64,000 nt of DNA from Gammaproteobacteria bacterium (GTDB lineage Bacteria; Pseudomonadota; Gammaproteobacteria; Ga0077536): positions 186,001 to 250,000 of the forward strand of contig JACKNH010000004.1 of NCBI GenBank assembly GCA_024234975.1, given 5' to 3'. Below, piece after piece: positions 1-9,568 of this stretch. Positions within the stretch are counted from its first letter, which is position 1. Each line of letters opens with the position of its first letter. The notes beneath the pieces are model-generated. The model ran no database searches. It saw nothing but the letters and a program-made list of their open reading frames with translations, and was not told the origin of the DNA. Position numbers and translations under genes: made by a program.

Positions 1-110
1 CTGAACAGGTTCTTGATGCTGCTGCAGCCGGACAACATGAGCGCGGCGGCAAGCACGATGAGGGTGCGGCGCACCGGCAGTGTAGCGGGATAATTCAGCA
101 TGAATGGCAT
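1..110 (-). CDS. bamB: Outer membrane assembly lipoprotein BamB (5' end only)
   Basis: Only about 36 codons are inside the window; the gene runs off the left edge. They encode a lipoprotein signal: a basic stretch (PVRR), a hydrophobic core and a lipobox ending LSGC, with the lipidated cysteine at about residue 29. The ATG at 110 overlaps the yfgM stop as TGATG; a second in-frame ATG lies at 101. In gammaproteobacteria the gene after hisS-yfgM is bamB, a beta-propeller lipoprotein of the BAM complex that inserts outer-membrane proteins. The name therefore rests on synteny plus the lipobox, because the propeller is not in view. Confidence 0.75.
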   Translation of the reverse strand, partial: MPFMLNYPATLPVRRTLIVLAAALMLSGCSSIKNLF

Positions 111-763
111 CACGGCGTGGTGGCGCTGCCGGCATCGGCCAGCGGCAGGTTGTCGCGCTTGAGTTCGATGAACCGCGTATCAAATCCCTGTTCGGTCAGC
201 GCCGTGATGGCCTGGCCGTAGAAATCGTCGGCACTTTGGTAGTTGCCCATGGCTGCGCGGATATCACCTTTCAGCTCGTAGAAGTCCTCGGCATCGGCCG
301 CACCTGATCCGGCAAGCTCACCCCAGGCGCCGGCGGCATCGCCTTCGAACAACATCACCTGGGCGATGCGTGACGAGGCGACCTGCTTCAACGCGGAACT
401 GGTGGCGTGGTCGCGGGCCCAGGCCAGTCTGGCTTTGGCCTCGGTCAGGTTCTGGCGGTCGACTTCCAGTTTCCCCAGCAACAACGCGGCAAGCACGCTG
501 TAGGCTGACTCTTCGAAGTTCGCGATGATGCCATTGCCCAGATCAGCGGCGACTTCATAGTTGCCCTGGCGCAGCGATTCCATCATCAGGTTGTAGGTGA
601 CGGAGGCCTGCTCGGCTTTTTCCGCCTTGGCTTCGGTCCAGTAGCGGTAGCCGAACAGCACGGCCAGGCCGATGGTCAAGCCGACTACCAACGCGCTGCC
701 GTTGTCTTTCCACCAGCGCTTGAATGCCTCTAATTGTTCGTTATCGGAATCGTACTGACTCAA
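110..763 (-). CDS. yfgM: YfgM family ancillary SecYEG translocon subunit
   Basis: A 217-residue membrane-anchored protein. A short cytoplasmic N-terminus (LEAFKRWWKDNG) precedes one transmembrane helix at about residues 24-42 (ALVVGLTIGLAVLFGYRYW). A periplasmic TPR-like helical domain rich in Ala, Leu and Glu follows. E. coli YfgM binds the Sec translocon and PpiD and helps hand secreted proteins to periplasmic chaperones. The start read here is TTG at 763, with GGAG about eight bases upstream. It sits between hisS and bamB, and its stop overlaps the bamB start. Confidence 0.9.
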   Translation of the reverse strand: MSQYDSDNEQLEAFKRWWKDNGSALVVGLTIGLAVLFGYRYWTEAKAEKAEQASVTYNLMMESLRQGNYEVAADLGNGIIANFEESAYSVLAALLLGKLEVDRQNLTEAKARLAWARDHATSSALKQVASSRIAQVMLFEGDAAGAWGELAGSGAADAEDFYELKGDIRAAMGNYQSADDFYGQAITALTEQGFDTRFIELKRDNLPLADAGSATTP

Positions 764-822
764 GGCGGCAACTCCAAAAATGTAGGTTCAATCCCCGGCC
801 CCGGGCGCCGGCGGCCGCGCGA

Positions 823-2103
823 TTATAGCGCAGATGTCTGGCCGAACTCGGCCTGCAGCAGTGCCTGCAGGGCGGTCAGCGGTACGGTCTGCTGCGCGCG
901 ATCATCTCGCAGAAAACGTACCGTGACGGTGCGCTCGAGCTGTTCGTCCTCGCCGATCAACAGTCCAATCCGGGCACCGGAGCGGTCGGCACGCTTCATC
1001 TGTGCCTTGGCACTACCCCCGCCCAGGTTGCATAACACAGGTAAATCAGGGAAATAGTCACGCAACCGTTCGGTCAGGGCGTTGGCTTCCAGCAGGGTGG
1101 TCTCGCCCAATGGCATGACGTAGATTCCGGCGGGCGCGGGCGGCGCCGGCTGGTCTTCCAACATTGCCAGCAGGCGTTCCATGCCCATGGCGAAGCCGAT
1201 ACCCGGCGTGGACTTGCCGCCGAACTGGGCGACCATGCCGTCGTAACGTCCACCGGCGCACACCGTGCCCTGCGCGCCGAGGCGATCGGTCACCCATTCA
1301 AATACCGTGTGCGTGTAGTAATCCAGGCCGCGCACCAGCCGCGTGTTGTGTACGAAGCCGATCCCGGCACTTTCCAGCAACGCCTGCATGCCCTGGAAAT
1401 GCGCCTGCGAATCCGCCCCCAGGTGCTCGGTCAGCCGCGGCGCATTGGCGATCAAGTCCTGCATGGCCGGGTTCTTGCTGTCGAGGATCCGCAACGGGTT
1501 GTGTTCCAGTCGCGTGCGGCTGTCCTCATCCAGCTGCTCACTATGCGCGGCGAAATATTTACGCAGCTCGTCGCGGTAGGCTTCGCGCTCGGGCGGTGTG
1601 CCCAGCGTGTTGATCTGCAATTCCACATCCTTGATGCCAAGGTCGCGCCACATTCGCGCGGTCATCTGGATCAATTCGGCGTCGATATCCGGCCCGGCAA
1701 AGCCGAACGCCTCCACCCCGAACTGGTAGAACTGGCGGTAGCGGCCTTTCTGCGGACGCTCATGACGGAACATCGCGCCCTGGTACCACACCCGTTGGCT
1801 GAGCTGATTGATGAGGCCATGTTCGAGCATGGCGCGCACGCAGCCGGCGGTACCTTCCGGCCGCAGGCTCAGCAGCTCACCGTTGCGATCGCTGAAGGTA
1901 TACATTTCCTTCTGCACGATGTCGGTCAGATCGCCGATGCTGCGGGCGAATACCGCGGTCTGTTCGACAATCGGCAGCCGGACTTCCTGGAAGCCGTACT
2001 GCTCGACGATCCGTCGCAGGGTCTTTTCCAGCGCATGCCAGCGCGCACTTTCCGGCGGCAGGATGTCGTTCATCCCGCGGACTGATTGCATTGTCGAACT
2101 CAC
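823..2103 (-). CDS. hisS: Histidine--tRNA ligase
   Basis: Class II aminoacyl-tRNA synthetase of 426 residues, the usual length, charging tRNA-His. The N-terminus has the family pattern QSVRGMNDILPPES. Class II motif 2 is visible in MFRHERPQKGRYRQFYQFG, and the histidine-specific motif GLDYYTHTVFEW and the ARIGLLIGEDE anticodon-binding region follow. A GTG start at 2103 has AAGAGG about 11 bases upstream; an ATG four codons later is the alternative. The ispG gene that usually sits just upstream, between rodZ and hisS, is missing: only 66 bases separate them. Confidence 0.97.
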   Translation of the reverse strand: MSSTMQSVRGMNDILPPESARWHALEKTLRRIVEQYGFQEVRLPIVEQTAVFARSIGDLTDIVQKEMYTFSDRNGELLSLRPEGTAGCVRAMLEHGLINQLSQRVWYQGAMFRHERPQKGRYRQFYQFGVEAFGFAGPDIDAELIQMTARMWRDLGIKDVELQINTLGTPPEREAYRDELRKYFAAHSEQLDEDSRTRLEHNPLRILDSKNPAMQDLIANAPRLTEHLGADSQAHFQGMQALLESAGIGFVHNTRLVRGLDYYTHTVFEWVTDRLGAQGTVCAGGRYDGMVAQFGGKSTPGIGFAMGMERLLAMLEDQPAPPAPAGIYVMPLGETTLLEANALTERLRDYFPDLPVLCNLGGGSAKAQMKRADRSGARIGLLIGEDEQLERTVTVRFLRDDRAQQTVPLTALQALLQAEFGQTSAL

Positions 2104-2169
2104 TTTGGAACGAACCTCTTAAAGCAGCGCCGTAACGAGGGTGATTTGCCTGACCGTGGTAACCGGCGA

Positions 2170-3165
2170 CTATTCGGGCAGGTTGAGCCGTGCGACACCT
2201 TCCCGCGAATAGCGGTCGAGGTCGACGGGCGAACCCAGGTAGGTCAGGTCAACCGCCTGGGAATTGCCGATCACCAGGCGATACGGTGGTTTGCCGCCGA
2301 CTTCGATGCGGCGGCCGCGCCGGCCGATGTCGTAGTAGAGGCGCTTGCCTTCGGCGTCGGTGATTTCAACCCAGGCGTCAGCCCGGGTGTTGACCGAAAT
2401 ATCGCCGGGGCCATTGGTGAAAACGGTGGCGTCGCCGTCATTGTCGCTGGCCAATGTTTCAGGTGCTGCGCGCTCGCCGGACGCGGCATCATCCGCTGGC
2501 GGCAGCACGGCGAGTTCGTCCGCCGACAACTGCGATGGTTCCGGCTCTACCGCAGCAGATTCAAGATCGAGTGCCTGGGCCTGGAACTGTTCAGTGATCG
2601 CGACGGTGAGCGGATCGGTGAGTGAGGGATCAATCACCGCATACTGGCTGTCGGTCACCGTCGACGGCGCCGTGACCGGCGCCGGGGGCGTGAGCGGCAC
2701 CGTATCGGCGTAACGGGATTGAAAATAATCGACCAGGTTGCTGCCCTGCCAGCCAAGCAGGACAACAATGATGACCAGCAAGGTCACCGACACGGCACGC
2801 ACCCAATGACTCTGGCTGGTCGGTTGCACCGGCGGTCCGCTGGTGAATGTTGTCAGTGCCGGGTCATTGGATGGCTGTTGGCGGGCGAATGCTGCCAGCA
2901 GCGGTGCATCGTCCGTGGCCAAAGCATGGGCAATGCCACGAAGGTAACCGCGCACGAAGGTCGGCGCTGGCAGTGTGGCGAACTCGTTGTTTTCCAGGGC
3001 GCTGATCTTTGCGGGATCCAGATTCAGCTGGCGCGCGAGTTCTTCAACCGAAAAGCCGGCGGTTTCGCGGGCGGATCGAATCAATTCCCCGCAGGTTGTC
3101 GTTGTCGTCGTCGCCGGCGCCGCTGGCGTTGCCGGCTCGACGTCGATATCCGTACTCTGGTTCAC
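2170..3165 (-). CDS. rodZ: Cytoskeleton/cell-shape protein RodZ
   Basis: 331 residues with the RodZ architecture. A cytoplasmic Cro/CI-type helix-turn-helix lies at about residues 27-90 (GELIRSARETAGFSVEELA...LPAPTFVRGYLRG), and one transmembrane helix at about 122-140 (VRAVSVTLLVIIVVLLGW). A low-complexity periplasmic linker and a C-terminal DUF4115 domain (ADAWVEITDAEGKRLYYDIG) follow. RodZ links MreB to the elongasome at the inner membrane. The GTG start at 3165 overlaps the pilW stop (GTGA), so the two are translationally coupled. The N-terminus carries a run of six threonines encoded by a simple ACN repeat. Confidence 0.93.
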   Translation of the reverse strand: MNQSTDIDVEPATPAAPATTTTTTCGELIRSARETAGFSVEELARQLNLDPAKISALENNEFATLPAPTFVRGYLRGIAHALATDDAPLLAAFARQQPSNDPALTTFTSGPPVQPTSQSHWVRAVSVTLLVIIVVLLGWQGSNLVDYFQSRYADTVPLTPPAPVTAPSTVTDSQYAVIDPSLTDPLTVAITEQFQAQALDLESAAVEPEPSQLSADELAVLPPADDAASGERAAPETLASDNDGDATVFTNGPGDISVNTRADAWVEITDAEGKRLYYDIGRRGRRIEVGGKPPYRLVIGNSQAVDLTYLGSPVDLDRYSREGVARLNLPE

Positions 3166-3941
3166 CGTGAATCCTGGCGCAGATCGCGGAAGCGACGCGC
3201 TTCCTCGGAATCGGGATAGTTACGATTCAACAGCAGACCATAGGATGCGACCGCATCACGGTTGTTCAGCGCTTGTTCGACACGGATACCCAGCCACAGG
3301 GAACTGGCGGTATGCGAAGCGATCTCGAGATAGCGTTGCAGAAAACCGCGCGCGCCGAGGTAGTCCTGATGGTTGTAACTGATGGAAGCCATCTGCAGCA
3401 GCGCCGGCGGAATTCGCGGGTTGCGCCGCAGAGCGCGTCGCAGTTGTGATTCGGCGTCATCCTGGCGGCCGGCCTGAAACAGGCAGGTGCCGGCATTGTT
3501 CCAGGCGATTTCCGGACTTTCATACAGCGGATTGGCCGCCGCCTTGTCGAACATCCCGATCGCTTCATCGACCTGCTGGCGTTGGCACAGGAACAGACCG
3601 AAGTTGTTCAGGGCGGTCGGGTCTTCGGGAGACTCACGCAGCGCACGGCGGAAATGCTGTTCGGCATCGGCATCCTTGCCCAGACGCGCATAGAGCAGAC
3701 CGAGGCCGACGTGGGCGGGCGCGAAGTCGGGCGCAAGGTCCAGCGCTTCATGCAACCGATCCAGCGCGGTTTCATTGCGGCCTTCACGCAGGTATGCCAG
3801 ACCGAGATCCGTCTTGATCCGCGCCAGGCGGACCTGGTCGGAATCGTCGCGGGGATTCGAGCGGGTGCCACCGCCGGTGCCGCAGGCTGTCAGCGTGGCG
3901 ACGGTAAACAACATCAGCAATACACGCACAGTCGCAGGCAT
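3162..3941 (-). CDS. pilW: Type IV pilus biogenesis/stability lipoprotein PilW (PilF)
   Basis: 259-residue lipoprotein with lipobox LTAC (Cys20), followed by a Gly/Thr-rich spacer and about six tetratricopeptide repeats, such as LGLAYLREGRNETALDRLHEALDLAPDFAPA read in two halves. PilF/PilW helps the PilQ secretin localise and multimerise in the outer membrane. The position rlmN-pilW-rodZ is conserved across type IV-piliated gammaproteobacteria. A pilQ 3' end at the other edge of the window agrees with a pilus-bearing cell. Confidence 0.92.
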   Translation of the reverse strand: MPATVRVLLMLFTVATLTACGTGGGTRSNPRDDSDQVRLARIKTDLGLAYLREGRNETALDRLHEALDLAPDFAPAHVGLGLLYARLGKDADAEQHFRRALRESPEDPTALNNFGLFLCQRQQVDEAIGMFDKAAANPLYESPEIAWNNAGTCLFQAGRQDDAESQLRRALRRNPRIPPALLQMASISYNHQDYLGARGFLQRYLEIASHTASSLWLGIRVEQALNNRDAVASYGLLLNRNYPDSEEARRFRDLRQDSR

Positions 3942-3959
3942 CTATCGTTTCCTTCTCGT

Positions 3960-5063
3960 TCAGAGGGCCGTAACGGCACCTGGCTGTGCACGATGGCGAC
4001 GGCCGCGTGCCTGTACCTGTCCCACCAGCTGGCCACAGGCCGCGCTGATGTCCTCGCCGCGGGTCTTGCGGGTGATGGTGACGATATCCGCGGCCGCGAG
4101 GGTATCGCGGAAACGCAGGATGTCGGCGTGTTCACTGCGCCCATACGCCGCCCCGGGAAACGGGTTGAACGGTATCAGGTTCATCTTGGCGGGCTTGCCA
4201 CGCAACAGCCGGACCAACTGCCGGGCATGTTCCAGTGAATCGTTGATGCCGGCGAGCATCACGTATTCGAAGGTGATCTGTTCGATCGAGGCCTCTTCGG
4301 TATAACGCCAGCAGGCTTCCAGCAATTGCGCGATGGGGTACTTGCGATTGATCGGTACGATTTCATCACGCAAGGCATCGTTGGGCGCATGCAGCGAGAC
4401 GGCCAGCGCCACCGGACATTCGCGCGCCAGCTTCGCGATGCCCGGCACCACGCCCGCCGTACTCAGGGTCACGCGTTTGCGCCCCAGCCCATAGGCATTG
4501 TCGTCAATCATCAGGCGCAAGGCCGGGGCCACGCGTTCAAGATTCAGCAACGGCTCGCCCATGCCCATCAGCACGACATTGGTGATGCGACGGTTGGCGT
4601 GCCGCACATGGCCGAGCTCGCGCGCGGCCAGCCATACCTGGCCGATGATTTCCGCGGTGGAAAGATTACGGTTGAAACCCTGCTTGGCGGTGGAACAGAA
4701 CTGACAATCCAGCGCGCAACCCACCTGCGAGGAGATACACAGCGTGCCGCGATCATCCTCCGGGATGAACACGGTTTCGATGCAATTGCCCGAGTCCACC
4801 CGCATCAACCATTTATGGGTGCCGTCAGTGGATTCCTTGTGCAATACGATTTCAGGGAACCGCAGGTGGGCGATTTCCGGCAGCTTTGCCCGCAGGTCGA
4901 CGCTGAGGTTGGTCATGGCGGAGAAATCCGACACGCCGAGTTCGTGCACCCATTTCTGAATCTGGGTCGCGCGGAACGGGCGCTCTCCGATGCCTTCGAA
5001 GAATGCTTTCAGCCCGTTCAGATCGAGATCGAGCAGATTGGTCGGCGTGTCGGTGTGTTGCAT
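3960..5063 (-). CDS. rlmN: Dual-specificity 23S rRNA/tRNA adenine-C2 methyltransferase RlmN
   Basis: Radical-SAM enzyme that methylates C2 of A2503 in 23S rRNA and A37 of some tRNAs. The radical-SAM cluster motif CALDCQFC is present, followed by STAKQGFNRNLS. The resolving cysteine near the C-terminus lies in ISAACGQL. The N-terminal helical domain reads FFEGIGERPFRATQIQKWVHELG. The chosen start is the ATG at 5063 (367 residues); a TTG six codons earlier is possible but would lie right after the ndk stop. It lies between ndk and pilW as in Pseudomonas-type gene order. Confidence 0.96.
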   Translation of the reverse strand: MQHTDTPTNLLDLDLNGLKAFFEGIGERPFRATQIQKWVHELGVSDFSAMTNLSVDLRAKLPEIAHLRFPEIVLHKESTDGTHKWLMRVDSGNCIETVFIPEDDRGTLCISSQVGCALDCQFCSTAKQGFNRNLSTAEIIGQVWLAARELGHVRHANRRITNVVLMGMGEPLLNLERVAPALRLMIDDNAYGLGRKRVTLSTAGVVPGIAKLARECPVALAVSLHAPNDALRDEIVPINRKYPIAQLLEACWRYTEEASIEQITFEYVMLAGINDSLEHARQLVRLLRGKPAKMNLIPFNPFPGAAYGRSEHADILRFRDTLAAADIVTITRKTRGEDISAACGQLVGQVQARGRRHRAQPGAVTAL

Positions 5064-5081
5064 ACAACGGCTGCGCGGCAA

Positions 5082-5510
5082 TTAACTGCGCGCGCAGATC
5101 TCCTCTGGTTTGAAGAAGAATGCGATCTCCTGCGCGGCGGTTTCCGGCGCGTCGGAGCCATGTACCGCATTCTCGGTCATGCTGTGGGCGAAATCTGCAC
5201 GAATGGTGCCGGGATCGGCTTTCTCGGGATTGGTGGCGCCCATGATTTCGCGGTTTCGCGCGATCGCATTCTCGCCTTCCAGCACCTGCACCATCACCGG
5301 GCCCGAGGTCATGAACTCGACGAGCTCGCCGTAAAACGGACGTTCGGCGTGTACGGCGTAGAACTGCTCAGCCTGTTGTTGGCTCAGGTGCAACATCTTC
5401 GCGGCGACGATCGTCAGGCCGCCTTTTTCGAAGCGATCGAGTATGCCGCCGATGTCGTTCACCCGTACCGAACTGGGCTTGATGATGGAAAGTGTGCGTT
5501 CAATGGCCAT
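5082..5510 (-). CDS. ndk: Nucleoside diphosphate kinase
   Basis: 142 residues, the typical length. It transfers the gamma phosphate from ATP to NDPs through a phosphohistidine. The active-site motif NAVHGSDAPETA holds the catalytic histidine, and the N-terminus ERTLSIIKPSSV is the usual Kpn-loop strand. It has a candidate promoter of its own (TATAAT at 5553-5558), so it may be transcribed independently of the suf genes upstream. It is followed closely by rlmN. Confidence 0.98.
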   Translation of the reverse strand: MAIERTLSIIKPSSVRVNDIGGILDRFEKGGLTIVAAKMLHLSQQQAEQFYAVHAERPFYGELVEFMTSGPVMVQVLEGENAIARNREIMGATNPEKADPGTIRADFAHSMTENAVHGSDAPETAAQEIAFFFKPEEICARS

Positions 5511-5552
5511 GTGGTTTCTTTCTTACTGTCAAATATCCAATGAAATCGGGGG

Positions 5553-5558
5553 ATTATA
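5553..5558 (-). promoter_or_regulatory. Candidate -10 element for ndk
   Basis: A perfect TATAAT on the minus strand lies about 43 bases upstream of the ndk ATG. No good -35 sits at 16-18 bases, so this is a partial promoter call resting on the -10 match and on the break in gene spacing after sufT. Confidence 0.45.
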
Positions 5559-5570
5559 AGGGGAACGCGA

Positions 5571-5602
5571 ACCCAAGGCGAGGGTGGGGCCGTGCCTTGG
5601 GT
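5571..5602 (-). other. Inverted repeat between sufT and ndk
   Basis: Nine-base arms ACCCAAGGC (5571-5579) and GCCTTGGGT (5594-5602) are perfectly complementary with a 14-base GC-rich loop. The repeat lies downstream of sufT and just upstream of the ndk -10, with no U-tract. It could be a weak terminator, an mRNA-stabilising hairpin or an operator. Confidence 0.4.
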
Positions 5603-5628
5603 CGGGTCGGACCAGGGTCGGGATGCGG

Positions 5629-5645
5629 CCGGTCCGGCGGACCGG
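5629..5645 (-). terminator. GC hairpin directly after the sufT stop
   Basis: Seven-base arms CCGGTCC and GGACCGG around a three-base loop begin immediately after the sufT stop codon. There is no run of T after it on the minus strand, so an intrinsic terminator is not proven. An attenuating or 3'-end-protecting hairpin is as likely. Confidence 0.35.
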
Positions 5646-6197
5646 TCAGTACATCAGGCCGGTTTCCAGTCGGGCGACGTCGGACATCATGCTCTGGTTC
5701 CATGGCGGATCGAACACCAGGTCGACGTCGCAGGCGGTGACGCCGGGGACTTCCAGGGCCTTCTGCCGCACGTCCTCCACCAGGAAGGGGCCCATGCCGC
5801 AGCCGGGCGCCGTCAAGGTCATGCGGATGCTGACCCGGTTGCCACCCTCGGCCAGCGGCTCGATATCACACGCATAGATCAGACCCAGTTCGACGATGTT
5901 GACCGGAATCTCCGGGTCATAACACGTACGTAACTGATTCCACAGAAGTTCTTCGTCCACCTTACCGTCGGCTGGAGCCACTGCGTCATGCGCCGGCAGC
6001 GCCACCGGTTCCATGCCGAGCGCATCCAGATCCTGCCCGGCAACCCGCGCGAGGGAGCCGTTCACGTTGAGGGTGACGCTGCCGCCCAGTGCCTGCGTGA
6101 CATACACCTCGGTGCCCGCGTTCAACGTGATGCTGACACCTTCAGGAATCAGCACCGCAGGACAATCGCGTTCGACGATTACCGATTCGAAGGGCAT
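5646..6197 (-). CDS. sufT: Fe-S cluster assembly factor SufT (MIP18/DUF59 family)
   Basis: 183 residues. The C-terminal half is an MIP18-type FeS_assembly_P domain. Its hallmark is CYDPEIPVNIVELGLIYACD at about residue 90, with the conserved TAPGCGMGPFLVEDV loop following. The N-terminal part has the longer SufT layout (VIVERDCPAVLIPEGVSI). SufT proteins help mature Fe-S proteins under high demand in bacteria that rely on SUF. It is the last gene of the suf run, 43 bases after sufS, which supports the role by context. It is not a SufE or SufU: there is no sulfur-relay cysteine fold in view. Confidence 0.88.
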   Translation of the reverse strand: MPFESVIVERDCPAVLIPEGVSITLNAGTEVYVTQALGGSVTLNVNGSLARVAGQDLDALGMEPVALPAHDAVAPADGKVDEELLWNQLRTCYDPEIPVNIVELGLIYACDIEPLAEGGNRVSIRMTLTAPGCGMGPFLVEDVRQKALEVPGVTACDVDLVFDPPWNQSMMSDVARLETGLMY

Positions 6198-6240
6198 GGG
6201 CGACCTTTTTTCATATGGCTGGAAGTGGGTGGAAAGTTGA

Positions 6241-7491
6241 TCACAGCAGCATCTCGCGCACCCGCGTCACCGCGCCGGCGAATCGTTCAATTTCCTCGAC
6301 CGTGTTGTACAGCGCGCAGGAGGCGCGCACGGTGCCGGTGACGCCGAAGCGCTTCAAGGCCGGCATCGCGCAATGGTGGCCGACGCGGACGGCGATGCCG
6401 AGACTGTCCAGCAATTTGCCGATGTCCGCCTGGTGCGCGCCCTCGATGACAAACGACACGACGGCGACCTTGTTCGGCGCGGTACCAATGATACGCAGGC
6501 CGGGAATGCCGGTGAGGCCGCCAGTCAACGCGGCCAGCAGCGACTGTTCGTGCGCGGCCAATGCCGCCTGGTCCAGTGCGCGGAAGTAGTCCAGGGCGGC
6601 GCCCAGGCCGATCGCGCCGGCGATATGCGGCGTACCGGCTTCAAATTTCCACGGCAGGTCGGCGTATTCGGTGTGTTCGAAACTGACCGTGCGGATCATG
6701 TCGCCACCGCCTTGCCATGGCGGCATCTCGTCGAGCAGCGCCTCGCGACCGTAAAGGATGCCAATACCGGTCGGTGCGTAAATCTTGTGGCCGGAAAACG
6801 CGTAAAAGTCGCAGCCCAGCGCGCTGACATCCACCGGTTCGTGGGCAACGGCTTGCGCGCCATCGACCAGCACCAGGGCGCCAGCGGCTTTGGCTTGCGC
6901 AACCATGTCTGCGATCGGATTGATGGTGCCCAGCGCGTTGGAGACGTGAACCAGCGCGGCAAGCCGGGTGCGTGGGCCGAGCAGTTCGGCGAATGCCGCC
7001 GGATCCAGCGTGCCGTCTTCCAGCACCGGCGCCACCTTCAGCACAGCGCCGGTCTGCTGGCACAGCAGTTGCCAGGGCACGATGTTGGCGTGATGCTCGA
7101 GCGCGGTAATCAGGATTTCATCGCCGGCCTGCAACTGGTTGCGGCCCCAGCTCTGCGCCACCAGATTGATGGCCTCGGTGGTGCCGCGCGTATAAATGAT
7201 TTCGGCCGTCGATGCGGCATTGAGAAACGCGCGGACTTTTTCGCGCGCGCCTTCATAGGCCGCAGTCGCGCGTTCACTCAAGGTATGTATGCCGCGATGA
7301 ACGTTGGCATTGTCATACGTGTAGTAATCGGCGATGGCATCGATCACGACCTGCGGCTTCTGCGTGGTGGCGGCGTTGTCCAGGTACACCAGCGGATGGT
7401 TGTGCACGCGCTGCGCAAGAATGGGAAAGTCCGCGCGCAATTGCGCAATGGATTTGCCGGGAGCGGCGGTTTGTTGGGCACAGGCGGTCAT
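6241..7491 (-). CDS. sufS: Cysteine desulfurase SufS
   Basis: 416-residue PLP enzyme of the group II desulfurases, mobilising sulfur from cysteine for cluster assembly. Visible features are the PLP-lysine segment YAFSGHKIYAPTGIG, the aspartate/histidine region ITALEHHANIVPW, and the active-site cysteine loop VRVGHHCAMPALKRFG with RASCALYNT after it. Group II enzymes have a short loop and normally need SufE or SufU to accept the persulfide; neither is encoded in this operon. The start overlaps the sufD stop by four bases (ATGA). Confidence 0.97.
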   Translation of the reverse strand: MTACAQQTAAPGKSIAQLRADFPILAQRVHNHPLVYLDNAATTQKPQVVIDAIADYYTYDNANVHRGIHTLSERATAAYEGAREKVRAFLNAASTAEIIYTRGTTEAINLVAQSWGRNQLQAGDEILITALEHHANIVPWQLLCQQTGAVLKVAPVLEDGTLDPAAFAELLGPRTRLAALVHVSNALGTINPIADMVAQAKAAGALVLVDGAQAVAHEPVDVSALGCDFYAFSGHKIYAPTGIGILYGREALLDEMPPWQGGGDMIRTVSFEHTEYADLPWKFEAGTPHIAGAIGLGAALDYFRALDQAALAAHEQSLLAALTGGLTGIPGLRIIGTAPNKVAVVSFVIEGAHQADIGKLLDSLGIAVRVGHHCAMPALKRFGVTGTVRASCALYNTVEEIERFAGAVTRVREMLL

Positions 7492-8794
7492 GTCAGTTCC
7501 GGTAGTGGCTCCAGGGCGGCCAGCAGCCCTGCAAGTTCGGTCAATGCCAGCTGGCGCAATTTGCTGTCGGCGATGGCGTCGACGATGTCGCCGACAAAGG
7601 CGTGCAACAGCAGTGCGCGGGCGGTGGCCAGCGGTACGCCGCGCGAGCGCAGGTAGAACAATGCGGTTTCATCGAGCTGGCCGACGGTTGCACCGTGTGC
7701 GCATTGCACGTCATCGGCGTAAATCTCGAGTTCCGGCTTGGTGTCGATTTCCGCCCGCGCGGACAACAGCAGATTGCGGTTATGCAATTGCGCCGAAATC
7801 TGTTGTGCATCCTGGCGCACCAGGATGCGGCCGTTGAACACGCCACGCCCCTCGTCGTCGATGACACCTTTGTAGCGCACGGTGCTGCGGGTCCGCGGGG
7901 CGGCGTGATCAATATTCAGGTGGCAGTCGCAATGACGTTTGCCATCGACGAACATCAAGCCATCGAGGCCGACGACCGAACCTTCACTGTGTTGTTCGAT
8001 GTTGATGTCCGTGCGCGAAAGTCCCGCGCCGATATCGAAATGCGTCGCCTGGTAGGTGGCGTCGCGCGCCAGATCCACATAGGTCCGGCCGATGTGATAC
8101 GACGCCGGGCTTTCCGCCTGGATCCGGCAATGGGTGACGGTTGCGGTCTGGCCGATGACGATATCGGTCACCACATTGGTCAGCGCCTGCGCGCCCGCCA
8201 GATCGACATAGCGTTCCAGCACAGTCACGCTGGCGCCGGCGCCGATATCCAGCCGCAGACGCGGGTGGCACATGGCGGGCTCATCCGTTGCCGTGCGCAG
8301 GCAGATGATTTCCAGAGGTTGGTCGATGGCGATGCCGGCATCGATGTTCACATGCAGACCGGCGCCGAGAAACGCATCGTTCAACCATTGGAACGCGTCG
8401 TCTACCGGTGCACGGCTCTGCATCAGCGCGGTAAGGTGCTGGTCCAGACCGCTGAGTGAAACTCCGGTTGGCAGTGCGTCGAGATCAGTCAATACCGGGT
8501 CCAGCCAGCCGTTCACCAGTACGATGGGGTGCGCAGTCAGGGCCGGCAGCTGTTGCCTGGTCAGCGCAGTGGCCGATGGGCCGGTAAAGCGGAACCGGTT
8601 GCCGGCGAGGGACTTCAGATCAGTGTATTTCCACGCCTCGTCGCGGGTGACCGGCAGGCCGCGGGCGCGCAAGCGATCGACAGCGGCAGTGCGATGATTT
8701 GCCACGCTGCGCTGGTCGGCGGCAGGGAGCGTCGCCGCGACACGCTCAAATTCGCCGGCCAGCGAATCCAGCGCCTGATTCAATGCCGCCGTCA

Positions 8795-8798
<4 letters not shown>
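7488..8798 (-). CDS. sufD: SUF scaffold subunit SufD
   Basis: 436 residues of the SufB/SufD beta-helix family. The N-terminal helical domain includes TRDEAWKYTDLKSLAG, and the conserved C-terminal signature reads DVQCAHGATVGQLDETALFYLRSRGVP. It pairs with SufB and the ATPase SufC to form the SufBC2D scaffold on which Fe-S clusters are built in the cytosol. It overlaps both neighbours by four bases, so sufC, sufD and sufS are translationally coupled. Confidence 0.96.
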
Positions 8799-9544
<746 letters not shown>

Positions 9545-9568
9545 GGTTGAAAAATCCGACTTGTAATT

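Noticed and set aside
1058..1297. Numerous open frames antisense to or out of phase with hisS, valS, gltB and other long genes
   Set aside because: High GC content gives long spurious frames; the true genes show family motifs and coupled boundaries.
3077..3135. Threonine-run region of rodZ as a frameshift or phase-variable tract
   Set aside because: Codons vary within the run and the frame is intact through a complete RodZ.
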